Part shown: positions 1 through 13,100 of the stretch, piece after piece
How the letters are laid out: the number at the start of each line of letters is the position of its first letter
Numbering within the stretch: the first letter of the stretch is position 1
DNA from: Proteromonas lacertae
Taxonomy: Eukaryota; Sar; Bigyra; Opalinata; Proteromonadidae
Direction: 5' to 3'
Assembly (NCBI GenBank): GCA_002245135.1
Contig: NGBS01000003.1
Coordinates: 310,001-374,000, forward strand
Length of the DNA stretch: 64,000 bases
The notes under the pieces: model-generated
Database searches by the model: none
What the model was told of the DNA's origin: nothing
Seen by the model: only the letters and a program-made list of their open reading frames with translations
Program-made: the position numbers and the translations under genes

Positions 1-1858
1 TTTCAAATTCATTTCTTCCACTTCAGCATTCTTTTCATTTAATGTGTTAGAAATATCCTCATGTTGTTGAACATAATTATTATATTGCGCACTTAGTTCA
101 TCTCTTTCTATTCGCACTTGCTCATATTTTGTTTCAAATATTTTGTTCTTTTCTTCATTTACCTATTATTTTATAATAATAACAATATAAATATAATACT
201 TTTAGAGCATTTACTTCTTGTTCAATAGCTTTATAATCAACTTGCATTTTTTCATACTGAGCTTTCATTTGATTGTATATGATTTGAGTATCATTATACT
301 GTTGATCTTTCACTTTATATTCTTCAATAGTTTCATTTAATTCTCTCATTTTATTCACTCTTTTTTCTCTTTCATATTCATATGATTTTATTTGAGCAAC
401 TAATTCTCCATTTTCTTTTTCTAATTTTTGAATTTTATCTGTGAATTTTCTTCTTGATTCTTCATGTGTTTTTAAAGCAGAATCAAGTTGATTTTCAAGC
501 TAAAAAGAAAAGTAAAATAATAATAATATATACATCAGCATTTTGAGATTGTAAATCCTGTTGCATTCTATCATTTTCTTGTTGTAATTGCTGTATTTGA
601 GTATGTAATGAATTCTATAGAAATGATTAATTCATAAAATTATACTATATTTTTACTCTTTGTAGAATCACTATTTTGTTTATCAGAGTTTAATAATTCA
701 ATCTAAAATAATAAATACATTCATAAATAATATAATATTATACATCATTTTGAAGTATAGCACACTGTTTCTTCAATTCTCTTACTTGATTCTCTAAATC
801 TCCATTTCTACTGTTAAGATCTTCAATTTCATCATCTTTTTCTTCTAATTGGCTTTGAAATGCAGTTGAACTATTTAAAAAATATATATAAATATAAATA
901 AAAATACCTTTGTGAAATATTTTTTAACTTTTCAATCATATCTCTTGCACTTTTTAATTGATATTTTAATTCTCTATTTTCTAATTCTATTTTCTGCATT
1001 TGGTTATTCAATCTTTGTTTTTCTAAAGGATCATCACCATTATTATTACTAGATGATGCTGCCGTTCTTGTTGATCTAGATGTCTTCTTTGGTGAATCAA
1101 AATCATCTTCCATTTCATCTAATTCGTTGTTTATTTCTTCTTTACTTTCGCTCAATTTTGATTCACTTCTTAAACTATATATAAATGACTAGAAATATAT
1201 ATACGCTTCACTTATTTTTGATTCTCTTTTACTTGATGAAGATTTTCCTCCACTTCTTCCACCTAATTCTTTTGCTGAATTCAATTTCCTTTGTAATACG
1301 ATTTTTTCACTTTCTAATGTTTTCACTTTCTCTTCAAGTTCTTCTCGAGTTAGAGGACGAAATCTAATTGGACCACCAGTTGTAGCTTTAATGATTTCTT
1401 TGTTTAATTCTTCTGTTGTTGAATAAACCTTCTTTGATAATAGTATGCTTTTTAAAACATCTATTTTTAATTCCAACTGTATACAAATACTAATAATATT
1501 TAGAATATACGTTTCTTCTAAGCATAATAGCTTGTTTTATTCTTGGAGCACTTTCTAATCCTTGTTCTTTTTCTTTTTCCAATGCATCTATTTTTTCTTG
1601 AAGTTTTGTTCTTTCAACACTATATTTCTTTCTTAGATTTATTATATCTTCTTGTGAAGTTGTTGAACTTGGTGCTTTTATTTTTAAATTCTCTACAGTA
1701 AGTTGTCTATTTTGTTCCTAGTGAGTATTAGATTGTCTTTAATACTTCTAACTTTGATATTTTGTCTTGAAGCATTTTAATTTTATCATCAGTGTCTTTT
1801 CCTCTACTAACAAAATAAAATTTTATATATACGATGATTTAGCTCTTGCACTCTTCAT
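1..1858 (-). CDS. Coiled-coil protein (5' part; runs off left edge)
   Basis: Function not recognised. Splicing on the minus strand from an ATG at 1858 (reads MKSARAKSS) joins at least nine exons through GTAT...TAG introns of about 26-45 nt, for example near 1807-1832, 1157-1186 and 174-210. The product is almost entirely charged heptad-like helix rich in E, K, Q and L, broken by a Ser/Asn/Thr-rich acidic patch encoded near 1025-1130 (residues SSSNNNGDD nearby). No motor, kinase or membrane segment is visible. Length here is over 500 residues and the gene continues past position 1, so a C-terminal domain may lie outside the window. A cytoskeletal, basal-body or golgin-type scaffold would fit such a coil, but nothing in the sequence chooses among them. 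The frame stays open at every splice, so the gene looks intact. Confidence 0.75.
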
Positions 1859-2388
1859 AATTCATAAAAACAGAAAACAGAAAGCTTGAAATAGGTTTGA
1901 TTTTTAAAAATGTTATAGACAGTGAATGGTTTAAAAATTATAGAATACAAAATTGCGGTTATGAAATAATCATTTAGATATTATGTAGTGTAATAAATAG
2001 TAGGATGTGTGTGTTTATTCTATTATTCTAACATCCTAGAATGTGTTAAAATTAGAATTTTGCTATATTTCTTATTTTATAACACTTTGAAACAAAATTT
2101 GGAGTTATTATCATAATAGTAAGCATTTATAACATTTTACTGAATAGCATGGATTAAAAATACTGTGAATAATATAGAGTCATCAATATAAAGCAATTGA
2201 CACCCTAAAATAAAACATCAAATATATAATTCTAATTTAAATAATTTATTATAATATTGTTTCAATTTATGCATACAGCTCTATAGTCATCACCCAATAC
2301 ATACATTGGTTAGTAACACTCATCAGTATATAGCTTGCTGAATGAAGTTGATTCAACTAACCTGAAACGCGTCATATTTTCATCCAAA
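1859..2388. other. Intergenic, divergent promoters
   Basis: About 530 bp between the start codons of the coiled-coil gene (-) and the putative-Ig surface protein (+). It must hold both promoters. I see no RNA gene, repeat or further coding sequence in it. Confidence 0.6.
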
Positions 2389-5300
2389 ATGATTTTTAGA
2401 TTTTTCTTCCTATTCTGTATGTATACGATCATTTCTAATGTTTATAGTGCTTTGTTTGACCATCATACAGTGCCAGGATGAGTCAACCTTCAGTTACACT
2501 GACAATACTCCTTCATACATTGTTGGAACTGAAATAACTGAGAACAAACCGGTTGATGTAGGTACTGGAGCTTATACTCTCCAACCAAAATTCAGTAGAG
2601 GTTTAAAATTAGACGAAAAGACAGGTATTATTACTGGAACCCCCATTGAGGAATACCAAGGTGATTTTACAGTAACATTTACTGGATACTAACACACAAT
2701 CAACAAAAGTCAGCGTTCTTAAGATAAAAAGTATATATATTCCAGTTACTTTCTAGTATGGGATAAACCAACTAATCTTAACTGTGGATTTAGTAAGCTT
2801 ATTGCGTCTACATCACTCTCAGATACATATACTTGTAAAAGTGATAAAAAAGCGTCAGAATTCAGTGTAGATGGCTGGAACGGGTGTGTCAATAACAAAT
2901 GAAGGAGTTTTATCATTTGCATCATACAGTATAGTTGGTGACAATATTGTGACAGTCACAGCTAGCAATGTTGCAGGCAATTTCAGTCAATCATATACAG
3001 TAACAATAAAACAAGGAAGTGAACCAAAGAACGAGGTAAAAATGACTGTTTATTATACATACCTATATGGATTGCATATCATCTGAAGAAGATATTAAAG
3101 CCAAAATAACTAGAACACAAGAAGTTTTATTAGCACAATATGAATTGGATGGTGATATAGCTTTTGGAATTCAATTTAAATTTAATATATTCTATTATGG
3201 AGCATATGTTATAGAAGGATATACATACTTTGATACTGTAGGTGAACATATAATATATCGATGATATTGATGGACTTAGTCAAATTTGGCTTGATGATAA
3301 ATTAATAATAGATGCTACAGATTCAGTTCATCAATCATTTACTAGTCCTATTAAAGCTACATATAATGTAGAGAGTGCAGGTTATGTTAAGATTAAAGTA
3401 ATGGGATTTTTAGGAAGTGTTGTTAGTTGTGGTAGTGGAAATGGTAGAATCCTTTTCAAATATTCAAAACCAGGAAGTCCTTCTCAATTATCTTTTAAAT
3501 TTTATCAAAGTATAACTATTAATTTATATATATATTGATTATAGTGGATATGACTTATACTCCAGTAATTGGTTTATCATTTGATAATGATGTTACTCAT
3601 CAACCAATAAGTACTTCAATCATTATTCCATTCCATTTTATAAAAGGTTCTGCTACTCAATGTACTTCAGACAAACCATTACCAAACGGATTAGAGTTTG
3701 AATATAGTACTAATATAATAGGTGGAATAGTTAATACAGCTATTGCAGAAGCTGAATATACAATAACATGTTCAAACGAATATAGTGTTACAAATGAAGC
3801 TAAGATTTCAATAGCAATAACTGGTATGTTTATATATTGTGTGTTTATATATATATTAGATTCATATGTTCAAGGATTGATTGGATATTACATGAAACCT
3901 GACAACTTTGATGCTAATACTGAATATACATCGACAAGTGAAAATGTTCAAACAGAGTTTATCAGAATTGATAAGAATATTACATTTCCTCTCAATACTT
4001 CAACTGTTCAATGGGAAGGATTAAACACTGATTTTGTGAAGAATTATGCTGTTTCATGGGTAGGTTATATTAAAATTGAAACAAAAGATTATATAAATGT
4101 TTTGTTATGTACATCTGGAGGTAGTGGATGGGTTTATGTTGATAATTCACTCAAAGTGAGATCTTATTCTAGTGGTGGTTGTTATTATGGTTTTTTTTAT
4201 GGTGAAGGTTATCATTCTATTAGATTGTCTTATTCTGCTGGTACTGGAGGAAGAGAATTTGTTTTTAAAGAATCAAAAAATAAATTTGATTTAACACCAA
4301 TGTATTATTATGTTCCAAATAAAAATTTTGAATATACTTATAACCAAGCTACTTATATAATCGATGTATCAATCAGTGCAAATGCTCCAGTACTTACAGA
4401 AGGAATAACAGTAAAATCATACGAAGCTGTAACAACTTTACCTTCAGGATTATCAGTTGATCCAACTTCTGGATTAATTACTGGTAAACCAACGGCAACA
4501 CAAGAGAGAAGAGGTTATCAAATTACTGCTACATTAAGTGATGATACAAAGATAACTACCACTATTTATATTATTGTTAATGGTATTAATTTCTTTTTTT
4601 TTTATTCAATAGAAATGGTTAAACCTCAAGGTATATTCCTTACTGATTTATCATCGTCATCATCAGACAAATTAACATCATTAACAATGCAATTAGGGAA
4701 ATTATATACTTATACAATTGGTGTTGAAACAGGAACAGCATTGAGCTTTTTAATTGATGATTTACCAAAAGGTTGTGTGTATGATAAAGTATTAAAGTTG
4801 ACATGTATTCCTAGTGAAGCAGGTGATAGTAATTTCACTATTAAAGCAGTAGCTGCTGATGGTTCAACTACACCAGAAGTAATAAAAGTAAATAACACAG
4901 CCATATGTGGTGATGGAAAGGTGTATCATACATATTCATTATACCATGACACCACTTATTATCAGTCTATTGATTATTCTATTACTGATATAGAAACAGG
5001 AAATGAATTAGTTCCAACTACAAATTATAGAATATCTCTAGGTTATATATACAAAGAGTTTGATGAAGCTGGAACATATGGAGGAGCATGTCAAACACCA
5101 GGAGAAATGTCAATTTCGTTGAAAACAAAACAAGGTACACCATATGATGTTACAATGAAAGTATATGCAGATGGAGAACTGGTTTTAGATTGGGTAGTTA
5201 AAAGTGTAATAGATACAACTTATTCAAAACTGATTAATACAAGTATAAAACATTCATATTTTAATAATTTGAATAGATCCTGTTTTACCACAATTAATTT

Positions 5301-8300
5301 ATCCTCAAACCTATTTTAGTCTTTTTGTTAATCAAAGAATATCAGTTATACCAAATAATAATCACACTGGTGTAGACTATTGTTCAATTTCTCCAAATAC
5401 TCTACCAGCTGGTATAGTATTTGAAACATCAGATTGTTCATTTAAAGGTATAACAACAGAAGGATTTAATAGAGTTAATTATACTATTATTGCGGTTAAT
5501 ACAATTGGAGCAACAGAATATAGTATATCAATTGCAGTTTCAAACATGACATATTCAGAAGGATGTGAATTAGAAAAGAAATCATTCCTAAAAGTATTAA
5601 TAGTTCCAGATAGTAATTATGTTAATAATATGGAGTTTTCTATATCACAAAAAGATGGTTCAAATATTCTCAGTTGGAATGGTAAAGATATGACGGAATC
5701 AAAATATGAATATGAATATTGTGTAGGTCAAGGTTATTATACATCCAACAGAAAAGATGTATCAAGTGATTTATTAGGTTGGGGAAGTGGTTATGTTGAA
5801 TTGTTTTTATATAACACTCCAATTGGTAGATACAGTGTAATAAAAGGAAGTGAAGGTTCTAGTCAAGATCATTATTTATCATATGTTTATGGATCAAGTG
5901 ATGATTGGTCTTATTCAATTAATTATGAAAACAATTGGAATAGTAACTTAGTTACCACTGATACTTGGCCAAAAAGTAAATTAAACGAATTGAATAAAGT
6001 GGTAAGTGGAGATGTTGTGTATTTAAGACAGATTAAGACTTTTGGAGATCAAGAAAAGTATAGTTCATTTTACATTAGAATCAGTCATAGAAGTGGTATT
6101 ATATTCTATATTAATGGTAAACAGTATTACACAGCAAATATGAATGGAAATGTTTGTACAACTGCATTTAATGATATTAAAGATATAGAATTCATATTAC
6201 CAGTGTCATTATTAGAAGAACAAACAACATCATTGGCAGTTGAATTACATAGATGTTCAAATGAGAATAATTTCCCAGAAATTAAGTTTTATATGGTTGA
6301 ATTAGAAGGAGACAATAAAGATGATTGTACTATATTGAACTTATATCAGTCAAATGTTGTTCCAGCTGATGCTTCTACTGGATTTGATATGGTTCAAGGA
6401 TCTTTATGGCAAACATATCCTGGTTCATCTGCTTCAATGAATTTTGATGAAAAAACTCATGTCTACTTCAATCAGTTTAGTATTCAAATGAAGAATGCAA
6501 CAGAGAATTCAGTTAAGAGAATACAGTTAGATGGTATTGAGAGTGGTGATAGTACATCATCATTAAAATTATTATCTATTTTTGATGATATTAGTTATTC
6601 AAAGAATACAGATAAAGTAGTCTATCCTGATTATAATATTACAGCAAATTATAAATCAGTCAAAGTGACAATATCTGAGACAAATCCATCAGGAAATATA
6701 GCTGATATTAGAGATATAGGAATTCATTTATGCGCTGTTAGATATTGTCCAGCAAATACTCAATATGGACTTCCAACTGCTGTATCTGGAACAATAGTGA
6801 ATATAACTTGTATTAATCCAGCTGATGGTGCAAAAGAGTTCATTTGTCCAAATGAAAGATCACCAAAATGGAGATTAAATCATGATAGTCCTTGTAAAGA
6901 AGCTCCAGTTCTTATTTATAAAGAGGATGAAGTTAACTTTACAGCTGGTAATGCAATTGATGCTAAATTATTTGAAGTTGATGGATATGATATTACTTAT
7001 GAAATGCAAACAGAAATTCCTGGTGTAATTATCAATAAAAAGACTGGTGAAATAAGAGGAACACCATATGAAGTAAAAGAATATAATTGTATATTCCTAG
7101 CTAAAAACACTTTTAATCCAAGTGGATTAGTTATTATGGTAAATATTAAGATATTACCATCTTTAACTCCAGTGATTATGTGGATAAATGATACTATAAG
7201 TGTAACTGCAGGAATAGAGTTTAAATCAACTCAAATATTCTTTGTTATTGGTGAAGGATTATCAATAACTGCAAGGAATTTACCATCAGGTATAAAATTT
7301 GATGAAAAAACTCAAAGTATTAGTGGAACAACCAAACAAACTGGTGAAATAGAAGCAACATTTACATTTAAAACAACTAAAGATGAAATAAGCAGAATAG
7401 TGAAAATGGTATTACTACAACCTGATTATCCAATTATATTATCATCAACACCAAACCTTGCATTATATTTTGGCGAAACATATCCAAACAGTGATGTTTA
7501 TATTCAACCATTACAATGCTTGGGTAGAGATATAGTATATTCAAATGAAGGAACACTTCCAAAAGATTTAACGATTGATAGTGAAACAGGTGAATTGAAA
7601 GGAAAGATAGCTACAAACCAAACTGAAACAATGAATGTTGATTTTATATGTAAGAATACAAATAACACAGCAAAAGTAACTACTACATTTACATTATCTG
7701 AAGCTTCCTATCCAATATTAATCAATTCTATAAGTGTGATTGAAATGGTTATTGGTAAAGAATATAAAGACATTAAATTGTTTGAAATTACAGGAACAGC
7801 TACAAGATTTAGTTTAACTCCAAATACATTACCTGCTGGTTTAAAGTTTAATGAATTAAATGGTTTATTTAGTGGTTATGTTGTAAAAGAATCATCAAAT
7901 TTGAGTTATAAAATGACTATAATTGGTAATGGGAAGAATGTAGAATTTGATTTTTCAATTCATTTCATTAAATCATCTGAACCTCAAGTTCCAGATTCTT
8001 CAATTGTTGAAAGTCATTCATTTGAAGCTGGTGAATCAATCACTGGATTTCAATTGTTTGAAGTTATAGGAGATAATATTCAAATTGTTGTTACTCCAAA
8101 ATTACCTGAAGGTATAATATTCAATTCACAAAGTGCTGTTATGTATGGAAATTCTTTAGAAACTGTTGAATTAAGAGAATATACATTTGTTGTGAAAAAT
8201 CCACCATCAACAATTACTAAAACAATAAAAATCAAGTTGAGTTTTAATTCCATTAGTTGTCCTGCTGATGGTGGATTTCCTGCAACATCTGCTGTAGCTG

Positions 8301-8608
8301 GAGGTAAAGCTGTGTATATAACATGTCCAGGTGGTAAAAGTGGATATAAAATTAGAACATGCTATTTAATCGATGAACAACCAAAATGGAAATGGTCTGA
8401 TGTAAGAGATGATTGCACAACAAGTACAGGAGTAATTGCTGCAATAGTTATTGGTTCTATTGCTGGTTTAGTATTAATTGGATGTGTCATACTATTTTGC
8501 GTATTAAGAAGTGGAATGTTTACTAAAAGAGCAGTTTCTTCAACAATGCAAAAGAGATTGGCAGATGATAAGAAAGTAGCACTTGATGCAGGAAAAGTTC
8601 GTGTATAG
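2389..8608 (+). CDS. Large surface protein with putative-Ig (He_PIG) and PA14-like domains, one TM
   Basis: Exon 1 (2389-2416) spliced over a 31-nt intron (2417-2447) gives a signal peptide (MIFRFFFLFLLCLTIIQC). The ectodomain has repeated He_PIG modules, seen as LPxGL...xTGxIxGxP signatures (for example SGLSVDPTSGLITGKP, and LKLDEKTGIITGTP near the N-terminus). PA14-like segments lie near 3080-3500 and 3870-4330 (GLIGYYMKPDNFD). Two Cys modules of the type CPA...C...W...C lie near 6750-6900 and 8260-8420. A single TM (AAIVIGSIAGLVLIGCVILF) and a short basic tail end the protein. Further introns lie near 3502-3536, 3823-3858, 4583-4612 and 5247-5280. The reading frame slips by one surplus base about four times between 2680 and 3270; downstream of that it is clean to the stop. 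Probably an adhesin or carbohydrate-binding coat protein. Confidence 0.8.
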
Positions 8609-8723
8609 TGAACATAAATATTATTATTATTGTATGTGATTGGCTTTAGTTATGTTTTTTTCGTGTTTTTAAAAAAGGATGTTTGATTCTGATTTGTAAC
8701 CTCTCATTTTTAAAATCGAAATT

Positions 8724-10141
8724 ATGAATATTACATCACCTGCCGACTATATTAGTCCAACAATTTTTCTAAAAAAGACTAATGTTAAATCATCTGGACA
8801 GTCAATTGCTCATGGTATTGAGACATTAAAGAAAATACTCTCGACTAGTGAAGTTCTTGGTAGAATTTCCATGTTTCAAAATTTATTAGTATTATATATT
8901 CAATATATACCATTCAAATAGAATTTTGCTAGTAAATATACTTATATCGACAGTTTTTGTTTGGATGTGAGAGATATATTTACTCGTGCTGAAATACAAG
9001 CAGTAACACAAATAGAAAAAGACGAAATCAGAAGATGCTATCAAGCTTTTTCAGATGAAATGCTTCATAGTGGAGTATGTCAATGGATCCAATGTTCAAG
9101 ATGCTTAAAATGGAGATCAATCCCAGTAGATGCAAATTTTGCTAATTTCTTCGGTAAGTGGGAGTGTAATTTAAACAAATGGGCTAATCCGCCAATGAGT
9201 TGTGATGTTCCTGAAGATATACCACCACCTGATAATAAGGATGAATTAATATTGGAATCAATCAGTAAAAGTTATGGTCCTATAAAATCAATCGATGATT
9301 TTGGAAATCTACTTAAAGAGACATGGGAATTGAATCAATTATCACCTAAAGCAACTGAATTTATGATAAACAATCAATATATTAATTTAATGGACTTTTA
9401 TTACACAGTACAGAGTTATAATGGTATTGATAATGTGAATGAAGATGATTGGATAGAAATCTATAGAAAAATTGTTCCAAACCTTGACTCGACTAATAAA
9501 AATAATAAAAATGATATTAATAACAAGTATAATGATAATAATGATCGTTTGCCAACGGAAGAAGAAGAAGATAATCATAATATAGAAGAATATATACTCA
9601 AATTAAAATCAATTTATAATACCTATTTACTACCACTTGAAATAAGAGAAAAATCAAAGACATTACAATTGCCATTATACCCATATAAATACCATTCTAA
9701 TTATTGTAGTAGTTGCAATAGTAATATCTCTATATATGACAATAAAGTAGAATGTTATTTATGTTCAGCATCTCAATGTATTGAGTGTTGTAATAGCGAT
9801 TATAAAGGTAAAGACAGTATTTGGTTATGTAATAAATGTCAAAATTTACAAGTTCCTTCTTGGAAAGGTGTTAATTTATGTCAAATATGCTTTCAACTCT
9901 GTGATAGAAGTAGTATTTCGACAATTAGTTGTACAAAGTGTAAAGGTATCTATCATAAAGCTTGTATTGCTGAATATAATGTAGGAGAGTATATATTTAT
10001 ATGTATATATGTTTTTATTCCCATAGGATAACTAATAATGATTCTGAATTTATTTGTTTTCAATGTGCTACACTTCCTGATGATTTTAATCCATCTTATG
10101 TGACAGATCCAAAAACTAAACAAGTAATATTTTATGCTTAA
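8724..10141 (+). CDS. CW-type zinc finger + PHD finger chromatin reader
   Basis: Three exons, with introns at 8889-8921 (33 nt) and 9989-10026 (38 nt). Both splices keep the frame. A CW finger is clear: WIQCSRCLKWRSIP, then KWECNLNKW and SCDVPED, giving the four Cys and the conserved Trp residues that bind methylated H3K4 in this family. An acidic/Asn-rich linker follows (near 9490-9570). The C-terminal part has two Cys-rich clusters: CSSCNSN...CYLCSASQCIECC, and a PHD-like CQICFQLCDRS...CTKCKGIYHKAC...FICFQC completed by the last exon. Known members read histone marks in chromatin complexes; a nuclear role is inferred. The stop is only 57 bp before the start of receptor A, so the two genes share little intergenic space. 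Confidence 0.85.
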
Positions 10142-10198
10142 TTGTTGTTCCATTTGTTTTTAAAAATAGAGTGAGTTTCTATTGTTTTAAATTTTAAA

Positions 10199-13100
10199 AT
10201 GAATTATCTCTTTATAACTCTTTTACTTTTATTTATAACTAATACTAATGGTGCAATTATATCAATAAGTTCTAATCAGCCGAAAATTGACAGTGAAACA
10301 TCAGCTACAGTGATATATTCAACTACAGATCAAAGGAATAGTATTTTATATATATTAATATTCATTTTAGCAACTGTTTGTTGTATGTATTTCCCAAGTA
10401 ATGACACAACTCCAAGAAGAGAGCAAATTACACAAAAAGGCCATACATTTGTATATTATTTTATTTAACGAGTATAGCATTTGGGGCCAAATGAAGATAC
10501 CACATTTACTTACACATCTTTGAAAGGTAGTGGTAAATACTATGTTTTTTGTTTGGAAGATACACCAGCTTTAACTGATGAAGATATTAAAAATACTCAG
10601 CACATTATATATACACGTATTAATACATAATTATTCATGTATTATAGTTACATCCACACCAATTCCAAATAATCATTATATATTATATTACAGAATCACT
10701 TTACGATGGAAAGATCCATTATCTAATACAAATCCAATCCAAAAATATCTACTTTCAGAAGGAAAAGAATGTCCAACATTATCAAAGTTTGACTATGAAT
10801 ATAACAAAACAACAAGCTACCACAGAAATACAATCATATCAACACTTATTCGAGAATCTAAAATCAAAAAGAACCTATAATTACTCAATAGTCGCAATTA
10901 CATACACGGATACAAATATACCCATATATAGTAAGTGTTTGAATATCACTATAACCACACCAGTAGGTCCACCAGATCCAGTGACTGAATTAATCTGTAT
11001 TGTAACATCCTACAGTATCTATTTAGAATGGAATGAACCGTATGATGGTGGTTCTAAGTTATTGCGTTATGAATTGGAATATAAAGTAAATAGTGAATAT
11101 GTTAGTGATATATATGAGAAAACTATATATTATCCATTTAATAGCACAACAATAAGAGATAATACCATTGTCCCCTATACGGAATATTATATTAAAATTG
11201 TAGTTTTTAATACATATGGTCCTAGTTTAATGAATAGTACAATTTGTAGAACTTTACCAACAGGTATGATTATTTATTTTATATATATATATAGTTCCTC
11301 AACCAGCCAAGATATTATCTGAATTAATAACCAATACAACAATCTCAATCGATTGGATTCCTAGTTCAAATACGGGAGGTATTCCAGTTAGAAGGATATA
11401 TTATAATTGTATATGAAAATGGAGTGAGAATGGATAATGAAATAATCAATATAACTCAACCCAATGTTCATTCATATTTATACACAAATCTAAAACGAGG
11501 ATCAACTTATGAGTTTTCAATAATATCAGTAAATGACTATGGAAATAGTTATGAAAGCAGTAAAACTGATCCAATCACGATAGAAGTACCATTGCCACCA
11601 AATATATTGACATGCAATGCAATTGATAGAAATTCATTGAGTGTAGATTGGAATAAACCAAATAGATTGAGATATGAACCATATGCTGATAAATATATAT
11701 TAAAATATGCAATTAAAGATGACACAATTTATACAGAGACTGATGAAATTAATAATAACAATATTCAAATCAATTATATCATAACAAACTTAGAGATTGG
11801 AATGAATTATTCAATTAATATTAAATCAGGAAATATTATCGGATATGGTAATTATTCTATTACAATTTACTGTCAAACATTCAGTGGTCCTCCACCTCCA
11901 CCAACAATAACAGATGCTATACAAATAATTGACAGTAATGGTGATAATAATTGTTATAATATAACTTGGATTCATGATTATAAACAATATGGTATTTATT
12001 TTGAAATTGATTATTATATTTTAACCATAAACATTGAAAATTCACCTGATCCAATAAACATCACTACCCAGGATGATAATACATATGCAATTACCTGCGA
12101 ATTAAAAGGAAATAGAAATTATAAACTACAAGTAAAAGGTGTATGTGTTGGTGGTAATGAACAGACAGGTGATTCGAATATATATGATTTAACCACTGAT
12201 CCAATGAAACCTGATCCTGTAGAGATGTTGAAGAGAATATATCCTGGTCATTATTCAGAAGTATTTCAATATCCACCACCTTATGATAATGGTGATGAAA
12301 TTACGCAGTATTATATATATATTGAGAATCTAATTACCTCTAAAATGGTATATATTAATAGCACAAAAGGTTTATATAATAATTTATACATATATCCATA
12401 TTGGAACTTACAAATAGATGGATTTTTTCCAGGAAAGAAATATCGTTTAAAGTTATTTGCTGAAAATGATTATGGCATAAGTGATGAAGGAGATCAATTG
12501 GAGTTTACAGCAATGTCTACTCCACCTGAACCACCAACTAATATTGTAGTTAATTTTATGGATAGTAATAAAGTGAATATCAGTTGGAATGAACCATACA
12601 ACAATGGTATGCCTGATATTAGATTATACACTGTATTACTATAATACAAGTGTATTTCTGTATTTGGATAAAATCAATGTTAAATATTATGAATGTGATA
12701 TAAGTTCATTTAATTATGATAAATATATATTTGGTGTTAAAGCTAGAAATAGTGAAGGATATAGTCAACTATCAACTTCAGATGAAATACCATCAACAAT
12801 ACAAAGTATATAATATATATATATATTTAATATTAATAGAGCCAAATATCTGTAATAATCCAACAGTCACCTATATTGAACCGAATATAGTGATAAAATG
12901 GAGTAAACCATACGATACACTCGTATCAACGTATTTGATAATACCAAATTATAATCCTAATCAATATTATGTCACTACAGATACAATCTATTCAATACCA
13001 TTAGATGATATATTGACTGTAACAAATGGTGAAGTTAACTTTACACTAGTTGAGATAAACTATTTAGGAAATACTAGTTGTATTTCACAATCAATATCAC

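Noticed and set aside
5240-5320. A frame break near 5270 in the putative-Ig protein
   Set aside because: A 34-nt GTAT...TAG intron (about 5247-5280) restores the frame, joining INTN to PVLPQL.
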